Positions 7,980 through 14,724 of a DNA stretch of 15,622 nt are shown here, piece by piece. Below the pieces are notes generated by a model, which worked only from the letters and a program-made list of their open reading frames with translations, ran no database searches and was not told the origin of the DNA. The DNA is from Bacteroidales bacterium. GTDB lineage: Bacteria; Bacteroidota; Bacteroidia; Bacteroidales; WCHB1-69. A program made the position numbers and the translations under genes. The first letter of the stretch is position 1. Every line of letters begins with the position of its first letter. The DNA lies in contig JAGCRI010000182.1 of assembly GCA_017964755.1 (NCBI GenBank), positions 1-15,622 of the forward strand, read 5' to 3'.

Positions 7980-8716
7980 AACATTATATTGGTGATGACA
8001 ACATTAAGAATGAGGACAATGACACTTGTAACGACGAAGCCCTGAGTGGTTGCCTTTCCGAGCTCAAGTGCGCCGCCTTCAATTCTATATCCATAAAAAG
8101 CTGACACAGAAGACATTACAAATGCAAAGACAGCTGTTTTAGTTATAGAATAAATAACATCGTAAACACGGAAGCAATAGGTAAGCCCGTCAACGAAATC
8201 GTATGTGGATATCATTTCCGTAATAGCGATTGTGAAATAGCCGCCCGTAAGTGCGCAGAATATCCCGATAATAGTCAGTATCGGGTTGACAAAGATTGTA
8301 GCGACAATTTTCGGGCAGACAAGGTATGCTGCCGAATTAATACCCATAACCTCAAGTGCATCAACCTGTTCCGTAACCTTCATACTGCCTATTTCGGAAG
8401 TGATTCGTGAACCGAGATTACCGATTAACAACAGGCTGATAATAGTAGGGCACAATTCCATCACAGCCGAAGTCCTCACAATGAAGCCCGCTGTCCATGA
8501 AGGGATCCAGTTGCTCTCAATCTGCAGCACAGACTGAATTGTGATGACACTGCCAAGCATCAACGACACCACCGACACAATCAGCAGGGAGCCGAATCCC
8601 ATGGTGTACATCTCATATAACAGTTTTTTGAAAAAGACGCCCCACTTTTCAGGCCGCGCAAAAACGCGTTTCAAGAAGACGAAATACTCCCCTATTATAC
8701 TTAATACTTTTATCAT
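7976..8716 (-). CDS. mlaE: Mla/MCE transporter permease (MlaE-like)
   Basis: This 246-residue inner-membrane permease pairs with MlaF to move phospholipids in the MCE/Mla system. The family's conserved cytoplasmic coupling segment is present: GSRITSEIGSMKVTEQ at 102-117 followed by VDALEVMG at 118-125. Hydrophobic membrane segments lie near 41-62, 88-100, 137-170, 190-207 and 226-245. An N-terminal amphipathic region precedes the first of them. The length matches MlaE. The ATG at 8716 is 17 bp after a TATCTTTG promoter box, so the transcript leader is very short and this is probably the first gene of the minus-strand operon running to the sugar transferase. mlaF overlaps its end by 4 bp. The gene upstream, ftsZ, ends in its own terminator. 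Confidence 0.92.
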   Translation of the reverse strand: MIKVLSIIGEYFVFLKRVFARPEKWGVFFKKLLYEMYTMGFGSLLIVSVVSLMLGSVITIQSVLQIESNWIPSWTAGFIVRTSAVMELCPTIISLLLIGNLGSRITSEIGSMKVTEQVDALEVMGINSAAYLVCPKIVATIFVNPILTIIGIFCALTGGYFTIAITEMISTYDFVDGLTYCFRVYDVIYSITKTAVFAFVMSSVSAFYGYRIEGGALELGKATTQGFVVTSVIVLILNVVITNIML

Positions 8717-8733
8717 ATCTTAAAAATATCCTG

Positions 8734-8741
8734 CAAAGATA
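8734..8741 (-). promoter_or_regulatory. TAnnTTTG -7 promoter box upstream of mlaE
   Basis: The minus strand reads TATCTTTG followed by CAGGATA, 17 bp before the mlaE ATG. It is the same TATCTTTGCA core as at apt and fits the Bacteroidetes -7 consensus. A weak TTG lies upstream at 8757-8759, but at 15 bp rather than 19-21 bp spacing. It is placed between the ftsZ terminator and mlaE, as expected for the start of a new transcription unit. Confidence 0.55.
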
Positions 8742-8810
8742 CTCAAAATATTGAAACAATAAATATATGTAATTATACCATTTTTTGAGACAGAGGGAAC
8801 TTCAGACAAT

Positions 8811-8853
8811 AAAAAACGGAACGGAAACCTGTTTGGTAAGAGGCTTCCGTTCC
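8811..8853 (-). terminator. Intrinsic terminator of ftsZ (ftsQAZ operon)
   Basis: Arms GGAACGGAA (8818-8826) and TTCCGTTCC (8845-8853) are perfectly complementary. After one mismatch they extend by 3 more pairs (CCT with AGG). The loop is 10 nt. On the minus strand the hairpin is followed by G and six T (8811-8817), then ATTG. It starts 28 bp after the ftsZ stop, so it should end the division-gene transcript before mlaE. Confidence 0.88.
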
Positions 8854-8881
8854 TATCTGTTTAATACAGCAAAAAAGTCAA

Positions 8882-10306
8882 TTAGTCGGGCAGGCCGGCG
8901 AAAATACGATCATGTGAATCGTCTTCCACTTGAAGCGGAGCGTTCATTTCCATAACCATAGTCTGCATATCGCGTTGAGGGACATTTCTAAAAATAGCCG
9001 GTCTCTCAAAATCCTCATCAAAGTTCGGATAATTGTTTGAGCACCCCACAAGCTGCGGGCCTGAAGCAAACTGCTGGACCATATCCACCGGTGTCTGCAT
9101 TGGAGATTGAGTATTTTGGGCTGACGGCTGCAAATTGTCGGCACGCATTGTCGGTTGTGCCGTATAGAAACTGTCTTGCGGCTGTTGTCCCATACTCTGC
9201 TGAGGCTGCAACCAAGACGGTGCTCCCGGTGCCGGTGCAGTATTTGTTGTCAATATATCTTTAAGGATTTCATCAGTATGTTCCTGCTCTGGCTCAACAA
9301 GATTTGTCACAGTCTCATTCTGTTTGTTTTTTTCCTCCTCAGTTTTGTAATTGGCAATTATAATCGCCAATTTCACTGCTGCGCCCAAAGATTCGTCTTT
9401 TGCAAGTCCCCAGATAAGTTTTGAATCATCACTCTTAATTTCTGAGAATTTGGTTGTCAGTTCGTTAAGTTCATCCATACGGAGCTTCGTTGTGCCGTAT
9501 GAGACGAAGAACAGGAACCGTTTCGCATCAGTGATGAGTTCCTCGTTAATGAGTGGGCAGTTGAGTGCTTTGTCCACCACTTCCTGAATACGGTTTTCAC
9601 CTTCGGCAGTTGCCAGTCCGAGCACCACATCGCCGCTTTCGTGCAGTACAGCCTTCACATCGTTAAAGTCAACATTCTGGATAGCGTGCACCGTAATAAG
9701 TTCCGCTATTGACTTAACGGCATTTTTCAACACATCGTCAGCCACCAAATAAGCACTTTCGACATCAAGGTCATTATAGTAGCGTATCAGGTTTTCATTT
9801 TTGATGATTATCAAAGAATCGACATGTTTGCGCATTTCAGCGATACCGGCATCTGCCTGTTCGCGAGCCGCTTTACCTTGGAATTGAAACGGATAAGTAA
9901 CAACGCCCACAGTAAGGATTTCCATATCGTGTGCCACCTGTGCGATAACGGGGGCAGCACCAGTGCCTGTACCTTTGCCCATGCCTGCAGTGATGAAGAC
10001 CATTTTTGTCTTCTCACCCAACATCTCTTTAATTTTTTCCTTACTCTCTTCGGCGAGGGCGCGCGCCTTTTCCGGATTGTTGCCGGCGCCAAGCCCGTCT
10101 TCACCGAGAACCAACTTTGTCGGCACGCGGTTCAATTCCAAATCCTGACGGTCGGTATTGCAAACAATAAAATCGACACCGGTAATGCCGTCACTGTACA
10201 TGTGCTCCACTGCATTACCGCCGCCGCCGCCGACACCTATGACTTTAATGATAGATTCGTTTTCGCGTGTACCATAATTCGCGTTTAAATCAAGCTTTGG
10301 TCTCAT
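8882..10306 (-). CDS. ftsZ: Cell division GTPase FtsZ
   Basis: FtsZ is the tubulin-like GTPase that forms the division ring at midcell. It has 474 residues. The GTP-binding domain has VGVGGGGGNAVEHM-type loop T1 (near 23-36). The T4 tubulin signature reads GKGTGTG at 110-116, where nearly all FtsZ proteins have GGGTGTG; Lys111 aligns by motif with E. coli Gly105. The catalytic T7 loop is NVDFNDVKAVL (211-221). A variable linker rich in Gln, Pro and Thr runs from about 321 to 425. A C-terminal FtsA-binding-type peptide, FERPAIFR, is at 433-440, followed by an unusual 34-residue tail ending in GLPD. The ATG start gives the usual short N-terminal extension. It lies 62 bp after ftsA and is closed by a strong terminator. 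Identity is certain; the T4 change and the tail are the oddities. Confidence 0.98.
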   Translation of the reverse strand: MRPKLDLNANYGTRENESIIKVIGVGGGGGNAVEHMYSDGITGVDFIVCNTDRQDLELNRVPTKLVLGEDGLGAGNNPEKARALAEESKEKIKEMLGEKTKMVFITAGMGKGTGTGAAPVIAQVAHDMEILTVGVVTYPFQFQGKAAREQADAGIAEMRKHVDSLIIIKNENLIRYYNDLDVESAYLVADDVLKNAVKSIAELITVHAIQNVDFNDVKAVLHESGDVVLGLATAEGENRIQEVVDKALNCPLINEELITDAKRFLFFVSYGTTKLRMDELNELTTKFSEIKSDDSKLIWGLAKDESLGAAVKLAIIIANYKTEEEKNKQNETVTNLVEPEQEHTDEILKDILTTNTAPAPGAPSWLQPQQSMGQQPQDSFYTAQPTMRADNLQPSAQNTQSPMQTPVDMVQQFASGPQLVGCSNNYPNFDEDFERPAIFRNVPQRDMQTMVMEMNAPLQVEDDSHDRIFAGLPD

Positions 10307-10368
10307 GTTATATCTTTAATTTTTAATGTATTTATAATTTAATGACTGGTTATTTCTTCTTTGGTTTG

Positions 10369-11706
10369 TTATGCTGTCGCTTCTATAAGCTGGCCGAAAA
10401 ATTCCTTGCATCTTTTGAGAAAATTTCCCCAAAACGGTTTACTTCCACCCTTTTCCTTATCACCGCTTTTAGGTTCTTTTTTGGTATCCTGATCAGGTTC
10501 TACGGTGGTGTCGCAGCTCATCTGTTCTATCTCATTCTCCATAACCGCATATTTCAGAAGTCCGAGAGCAGTTGAGTACATCGGATGTTTCAAGTCGGTC
10601 TGTAGGGTATTCACAAAGCCGAACTCAGGGCGTCCTATTCTGGTGGGACGCACAAGCTCATATTGGAAAAGTTCCTTCAGATGGCGAAGCATTGCACCAC
10701 CGCCGGTAAGCACCACACCGCCCATTAGCTTTGATGAGTACGAACTGCTTTCAACAGCTTCCTTCACCGGTTTGATTATGTAATCCTTTACACGCGCGTA
10801 GATGATTTTTGCAAGTGCCGGCTCAGTAATCTGCATTGTTTCAAGCCCTTGAAACTGAGGTATGCTTATCCTGTTATTCTGATTGCTTTTGTCCTCAATG
10901 CAGGTGCCGTAGTTCACTTTCAGTTTTTCAGCCAATTCGTCAGTAATGCGGCAAACTGAAGCGATGTCCTTTGTTATTGAATTTCCGCCGAAAGGTATGA
11001 CCTGAGTATAAACAGGATTGCCTTTGTAATATATAGCCACATCAGTCGTACCACCGCCAATGTCAACGAGCACCACACCTCTTTCACGCTCTTCTTTCGA
11101 CAAGCAGGAGAGTCCTGAGGCGAGCGGTTCGAGTGTTATATCCTCAAGGTCAAGTTTTGCGTCACGCACGCAACGGATTATCTTGTTAATCTCAACTTCG
11201 TTGCCTGTAACCACTTGGAAATTGCCTTCGATAATGCTTCCGATATGCCCGACAGGGTCAGAGGTTTCAAAGCCGTCAACCTTATATCGTTGTGGTATCA
11301 CCGCTATAATTTTCTCATCAACAGGCAAAAGGGCATTTTGGAGGGCGTCTATCATTTTGTCGACCTCATCTTGGGTAATAATCTCATCAGAGTCTTTTTT
11401 CCGTTTAATCGCGTGGTGGTATTCAGAACTTTTAATATGTCGTCCGGCCACTCCCACATATACTGACCCGAGTTCTGTTTCGGAGCGGTTCTCTGCGATT
11501 TCCTTTGACTTTATAATTCCGTCTGTCGTCTGGTTCAAATTATAAATGACGCCATGCTGCACACCAGTTGACTCAACCTTTCCGTAGCCGAGAACTTCAA
11601 TCTTGTCATCTTCGTTTCGGAAGCCCACCACTGTAGCTATTTTCGTTGTGCCGATGTCCAAACCGACATAAATATTGGGTTCTGAGTTGGTAACTTCTTT
11701 TTTCAT
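10369..11706 (-). CDS. ftsA: Cell division protein FtsA (actin-like FtsZ membrane anchor)
   Basis: FtsA is the actin-fold ATPase that tethers FtsZ to the inner membrane and recruits later division proteins. It has 445 residues. Phosphate 1 is YVGLDIGTTKI (13-23), phosphate 2 is VLVDIGGGTTDVAIY (212-226), and the adenosine motif is VVLTGGGAML (331-340). The 1C domain lies roughly at 82-170. After a charged Lys/Glu/Gly linker (about 400-423), the C-terminus PFWGNFLKRCKEFFGQL (424-440) is an amphipathic membrane-targeting helix. All parts are present. The ATG at 11706 sits inside the annotated ftsQ frame; if ftsQ ended at its expected place, the two genes would share ATGA. ftsZ follows after 62 bp with no visible promoter between, so one ftsQ-ftsA-ftsZ transcript is likely. 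Confidence 0.97.
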   Translation of the reverse strand: MKKEVTNSEPNIYVGLDIGTTKIATVVGFRNEDDKIEVLGYGKVESTGVQHGVIYNLNQTTDGIIKSKEIAENRSETELGSVYVGVAGRHIKSSEYHHAIKRKKDSDEIITQDEVDKMIDALQNALLPVDEKIIAVIPQRYKVDGFETSDPVGHIGSIIEGNFQVVTGNEVEINKIIRCVRDAKLDLEDITLEPLASGLSCLSKEERERGVVLVDIGGGTTDVAIYYKGNPVYTQVIPFGGNSITKDIASVCRITDELAEKLKVNYGTCIEDKSNQNNRISIPQFQGLETMQITEPALAKIIYARVKDYIIKPVKEAVESSSYSSKLMGGVVLTGGGAMLRHLKELFQYELVRPTRIGRPEFGFVNTLQTDLKHPMYSTALGLLKYAVMENEIEQMSCDTTVEPDQDTKKEPKSGDKEKGGSKPFWGNFLKRCKEFFGQLIEATA

Positions 11707-12493
11707 ACGATCTTTTTTGTGCGATGATACGGTTTTTGAATCTTAAATCAAGCTGGCAATATTTATCGGGTTCCATAAAGGAAATACCTTGTTTGTAGGC
11801 TGTGCGGAGCTGTGAGAGCTGTTCCTCGGCATTTGTACCGTCACCTATCAGCACAGTATGCCGCCCGACCGAAGCCACAAGTTCGAGTTCGTGTTCCGAG
11901 TTCACGAATATCTGCTTGAACTGGGCTTTGTAAAAGTCGTCAGAAGCAATCACCCCTGCAAGCATGTATATGCTGTTCAACGTCTTACCTGCCGCGCCAG
12001 CCTCCTTTATCCTTGCGGGTGGGGCAAGTATAAACCCGTTAGCTATCAGCATCCGCTCCTTCACCCTTGGCGAATATGGAAGCAGTGTCCCGTCTTCGCA
12101 AATGAAAAAATCCTCACCATCAAGAGGATAGACATGAGCGACCATGCCGTGCAGTTCCAAATCTATGTTGAGGGTCGTTCCCGAAAAATATATCGGCTTT
12201 ATTGTCTTGACAAAAGGTATTTTGCTGATAGTGTCGTACAATGCTGCAAGATTCACAGTATGCTTTTCAACCCCAACAGTTTTAATTCCACTGCGTCCAA
12301 TCAATGCCACAATCTCTTTTTCAGAAACAGGCTTGTGCGAACCGCTATATGTGATTGAGACAGCCACATTCTCACAAACGCTCTTGCGCTGCTGGAGGTA
12401 TGCCACTATAGTCAACGCCACGACACCCAAAAACAGCAGTATCATTAACAATGATCTGACATGCACACCTATTGACTTTCCTTTTTCAGGCAT
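11606..12493 (-). CDS. ftsQ: Cell division protein FtsQ with probable out-of-frame C-terminal extension
   Basis: FtsQ is a bitopic inner-membrane division protein linking FtsA/FtsZ to FtsB/FtsL and septal synthesis. A short cytoplasmic tail precedes one membrane segment (about 13-33). A POTRA-like region follows (about 42-115), then the beta domain with FFICEDGTLLPY (129-140). The family's usual final strand, CQLDLRFKNRIIAQK, lies at 246-260. The frame then runs on for 35 residues (261-295) that overlap ftsA by 101 bp in another frame and look like noise. At codons 259-261 there is an A6 run (11713-11718). One more A would give QKKIV and a TGA overlapping the ftsA ATG as ATGA. So the true end is probably near 11705, reached through an indel, a sequencing error or frameshifting; a natural extended tail is less likely. 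The identity rests on position, topology and motifs. Confidence 0.9.
   Translation of the reverse strand: MPEKGKSIGVHVRSLLMILLFLGVVALTIVAYLQQRKSVCENVAVSITYSGSHKPVSEKEIVALIGRSGIKTVGVEKHTVNLAALYDTISKIPFVKTIKPIYFSGTTLNIDLELHGMVAHVYPLDGEDFFICEDGTLLPYSPRVKERMLIANGFILAPPARIKEAGAAGKTLNSIYMLAGVIASDDFYKAQFKQIFVNSEHELELVASVGRHTVLIGDGTNAEEQLSQLRTAYKQGISFMEPDKYCQLDLRFKNRIIAQKRSYEKRSYQLRTQYLCRFGHRHNENSYSGGLPKRR
11713..11718 (-). other. A6 homopolymer at the expected 3' end of ftsQ (possible slip or indel site)
   Basis: The minus strand reads GCA CAA AAA AGA TCG TAT GAA in the ftsQ frame. In the -1 frame after CAA AAA it reads AAG ATC GTA TGA, ending on the ATGA shared with the ftsA start. The run is long enough for a sequencing or assembly indel, RNA polymerase slippage or -1 ribosomal slippage. 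No downstream pseudoknot was established. Confidence 0.5.
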
Positions 12494-12540
12494 CGTATTC
12501 TAAAAAAATGATTAAAGTACTACTTTCAATTGACAATTTA

Positions 12541-12548
12541 CAAAAATA
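12541..12548 (-). promoter_or_regulatory. Possible TAnnTTTG -7 promoter box upstream of ftsQ
   Basis: The minus strand reads TATTTTTG, 47 bp before the ftsQ ATG. It fits the Bacteroidetes -7 consensus, but the surrounding AT-rich sequence makes chance matches likely and no -33 TTTG is seen at proper spacing. Confidence 0.35.
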
Positions 12549-12588
12549 TCCTTTTTTAGCGGGACATATATTATATTGTCATAAAGTA

Positions 12589-12608
12589 ATTAACATTTTT
12601 TTGTTAAT
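12589..12608. repeat. AT-rich perfect inverted repeat upstream of ftsQ
   Basis: Arms ATTAACA (12589-12595) and TGTTAAT (12602-12608) are perfectly complementary around a spacer of six T. It could be a repressor-type operator for ftsQAZ, or a chance palindrome in AT-rich DNA. The stem is too AT-rich for a good terminator. Confidence 0.4.
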
Positions 12609-12750
12609 ACAAAAACAAGTATATATACCTGATTATAAGTACTTTAATTTTTTATATAATAAATTCAATTACAGTTAGGATAGAGATTATGGAAAAAATT
12701 GTTTTTCACATATTGGGCATAAAAGCAGTCTGAGCTGCCGGTCAATCGGG

Positions 12751-13431
12751 CTATAAATCACCCTCAATTCCAATTACCGTCAAAATGCCGTCTGCGACCA
12801 CAAAACGCACTTCCGCACCGCAAAAAAAGAATCCGTAAACTCTTTCAGGCTCATCATGGTAGGCTGGAATAGGATTAAGTGAAAGGACTTGGCGCAACGC
12901 CTCCATTTTGTCAGGCGGGAGCATTCCGCTAAGCTCTTCCGGTATCACGACTTCGGCAAGAGGTTTTGGCACATCATCTGCAAAGCCGCAGCGTGCCTCA
13001 GGATGAGAATCCGTATAGGCGATATATGGTTTTATGTCGTAAATCGGAGTTCCATCCATCAAGTCAGCGCCGGCAACCACAAGAGAAACGCCTTTCTTGG
13101 GAAGCGGTTCCACAGACACCAGCTGCACAGATGACAAGGCAAGGGAATTAGGTCGGAACGGCGACCGTGAAGCGAAAACGCCCACCCGCCCATTGCCGCC
13201 AAGGCGTGGCGGACGCACAGTTGGCGACCATTTATGTGACAGCGTTTCAGAGAATCCCCAGATAATCCACAGATGGGAAAAGGCCTCAATTCCCCGTAAA
13301 GCCGCCTCATCACGAAAATCAGGTTCAAAGACAATGCGGGCACGCAGAGCCGGAGCCAGGCCACTTTGGCGCGGCACCCCGAATTTCGTGGCAAAATCAC
13401 TCTCAATATGGGCTATAGGAACTATTTGCAT
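12751..13431 (-). CDS. trmO: tRNA (adenine-N6)-methyltransferase TrmO (TsaA/YaeB family)
   Basis: TrmO uses S-adenosylmethionine to methylate t6A at position 37 of some tRNAs, giving m6t6A. The 226-residue protein matches the E. coli size. The beta-barrel catalytic domain has GVPRQSGLAP (18-27), AFSHLWIIWGFS (50-61), TVRPPRLGGNGRVGVFASRS (71-90) with PFRPNSLALS (91-100), and DGTPIYDIKPYIAYTDS (126-142). The C-terminal domain has the RQVLSLNPIPAYHDEPERVYG-type segment (about 180-200). The frame stays open 27 codons upstream into murL, to 13512. I chose the ATG at 13431 because the family starts right at MQIVPIAHIES and this leaves a 4 bp gap after the murL stop. The gene pair is probably co-transcribed; no functional tie between them is known to me. 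Confidence 0.93.
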   Translation of the reverse strand: MQIVPIAHIESDFATKFGVPRQSGLAPALRARIVFEPDFRDEAALRGIEAFSHLWIIWGFSETLSHKWSPTVRPPRLGGNGRVGVFASRSPFRPNSLALSSVQLVSVEPLPKKGVSLVVAGADLMDGTPIYDIKPYIAYTDSHPEARCGFADDVPKPLAEVVIPEELSGMLPPDKMEALRQVLSLNPIPAYHDEPERVYGFFFCGAEVRFVVADGILTVIGIEGDL

Positions 13432-13435
13432 CCGA

Positions 13436-14704
13436 TTATTTTGACAATTCCGAAATATAGTGGCGCACCAACAACTTGTCAGAACGAGTGGGGATAATGC
13501 GACGGATGGCATCTCTCACCTCTTCTATCGTCCCAACACACTCGAATGGTTTGTTTTCAGCTATTCCGGTAAGCTCATCAAAATATGTCATCATATCTTC
13601 CTGCTCCAGCAAATCCGCCCCGAAAATGCGAATCATCTTTTCATCTGAAATAAATGGTGATAAAATGATATATGCGAACAGGCATTTCGAACAATGGCAG
13701 CACCACTTGTCCTCCTTGCTACCGGCATTACAGCTTTTAAAAACATCAAAATATTGGTCATATTTTGAAAAACGCTCTGCAATCTGCAATTCAGTAAGCG
13801 GGCGCAAATAACTATAATAATGGGAGCAATCGTTCATATAGAGTGAAACATACCTTCTGAAATCCTCTTCAAATTCAAAAGACTTGGAATACTGGTGATT
13901 GATTTCAGTTCCCGGTATAGTCGGTTCGTTAGCGCTCGACTCATTGGAGAGTGCAATTGGGCGGACGCCCGTAATCCGGCTGACAAGCAGCGTATAAAAA
14001 GCGAGCATAGCCGAAAACGGGGTATGGCCGTTGAGAAATCCACGTGCATTAAGTTCAAGCAGTTCAGGGGCTATCTGCCGTTTCAAGACAACGATATGGT
14101 CGGTATCCGTGAATCCTGCGACACGTGCGCAGCCAAGAGTTGCGCCGCGCGGGTTGATAATGAATGGGACTATCTGCTTCTCGCGGCGCAACTCTTCCAA
14201 GGTAACCACAGAATCCTTGCCGCCACCAATTGGCACTATGACACGCCTATCATCATCGACACGGTTAAAAGACAACTCAGCAAATGGGCGTGCATTATCA
14301 TCAAAAACAAATTCCACAAAATCATCTTGTGAAGGATTCAGTCCATTCTGATAAAAAAACTCTCCCAATCCTTTGTAATAAAGCTTTTTCCACCATTTCT
14401 GCTGTTCTTCATCAAGACGGAAATGATGTATCAATATTTTAGGTGAGCAAACAGATTTCCAATAGCTTATAAGTTCAATCAATCCTATATGAAAAACGAG
14501 TCCCTCAAGTTCTGAAAAGTCAACATCGCGAGCATAAACACCTGCATTAAGGCGCATTTGAGGCGCAAAACGCACACTCTCCCCCACCCTGAAATCAAAT
14601 TTCATGACCAAAGCATCATTATCCACTTTTATCTCGTAATCATGAAATTCAAAAAGCGGATACTTCTCTCTAAACTCAATAAATTTGTCCTGATTGTTTT
14701 TCAT
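13436..14704 (-). CDS. murL: MurL-family UDP-MurNAc-L-Ala-L-Glu epimerase (probable)
   Basis: This 422-residue cytosolic protein resembles MurL. In Xanthomonas oryzae MurL epimerises the terminal L-Glu of UDP-MurNAc-L-Ala-L-Glu to D-Glu in an ATP-dependent reaction, after MurD2 has added L-Glu. That route replaces glutamate racemase. Seen here: an ATP-pyrophosphatase-like loop VPIGGGKDSVVTLE (157-170), LNGHTPFSA (224-232), ALSNESSANE (251-260), IPGTEINHQYSKSFEFEE (263-280), YYSYLRPLTEL (296-306), and a Cys cluster WCCHCSKC (334-341) that probably binds metal, as in QueC-like proteins. The order matches the Xanthomonas family as I recall it. The ATG start is 20 bp after the FISUMP protein stop, and trmO follows after 4 bp. 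Being near ftsQAZ fits a cell-wall role. No MurD2 is in the window. Family membership is good; activity is inferred. Confidence 0.8.
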   Translation of the reverse strand: MKNNQDKFIEFREKYPLFEFHDYEIKVDNDALVMKFDFRVGESVRFAPQMRLNAGVYARDVDFSELEGLVFHIGLIELISYWKSVCSPKILIHHFRLDEEQQKWWKKLYYKGLGEFFYQNGLNPSQDDFVEFVFDDNARPFAELSFNRVDDDRRVIVPIGGGKDSVVTLEELRREKQIVPFIINPRGATLGCARVAGFTDTDHIVVLKRQIAPELLELNARGFLNGHTPFSAMLAFYTLLVSRITGVRPIALSNESSANEPTIPGTEINHQYSKSFEFEEDFRRYVSLYMNDCSHYYSYLRPLTELQIAERFSKYDQYFDVFKSCNAGSKEDKWCCHCSKCLFAYIILSPFISDEKMIRIFGADLLEQEDMMTYFDELTGIAENKPFECVGTIEEVRDAIRRIIPTRSDKLLVRHYISELSK

Positions 14705-14724
14705 AAATCTTAAAATATTTCATA

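Larger units (their letters stand above)
12494..12750. other. AT-rich intergenic region between trmO and ftsQ
   Basis: This 257 bp region has no supported gene. It is much more AT-rich than its flanks. It holds a candidate ftsQ promoter box (12541-12548) and a perfect 7 bp inverted repeat (12589-12608). No clear trmO terminator is seen; only a short GCAG/CTGC hairpin followed by four T on the minus strand lies near 12720-12740. In many bacteria murC would sit here, directly upstream of ftsQ, but it is absent. Confidence 0.6.

Noticed and set aside
10210..10240. CCG triplet run
   Set aside because: It encodes the GGGGG loop T1 of FtsZ and is explained by the protein.
12472..12678. 68-residue plus-strand ORF opposite the ftsQ start and intergenic region
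   Set aside because: Composition follows the AT-rich DNA (Lys, Phe, Ile, Asn, Tyr), it overlaps the ftsQ 5' end, and no domain is visible.
12689..12733. 14-codon plus-strand ORF (MEKIVFHILGIKAV)
   Set aside because: Too short, no family, no clear promoter or ribosome-binding site, and located in AT-rich DNA where such frames arise by chance.
13432..13512. 27-codon upstream extension of trmO
   Set aside because: It overlaps the end of murL and adds sequence absent from the TrmO family; the ATG at 13431 gives the normal N-terminus.
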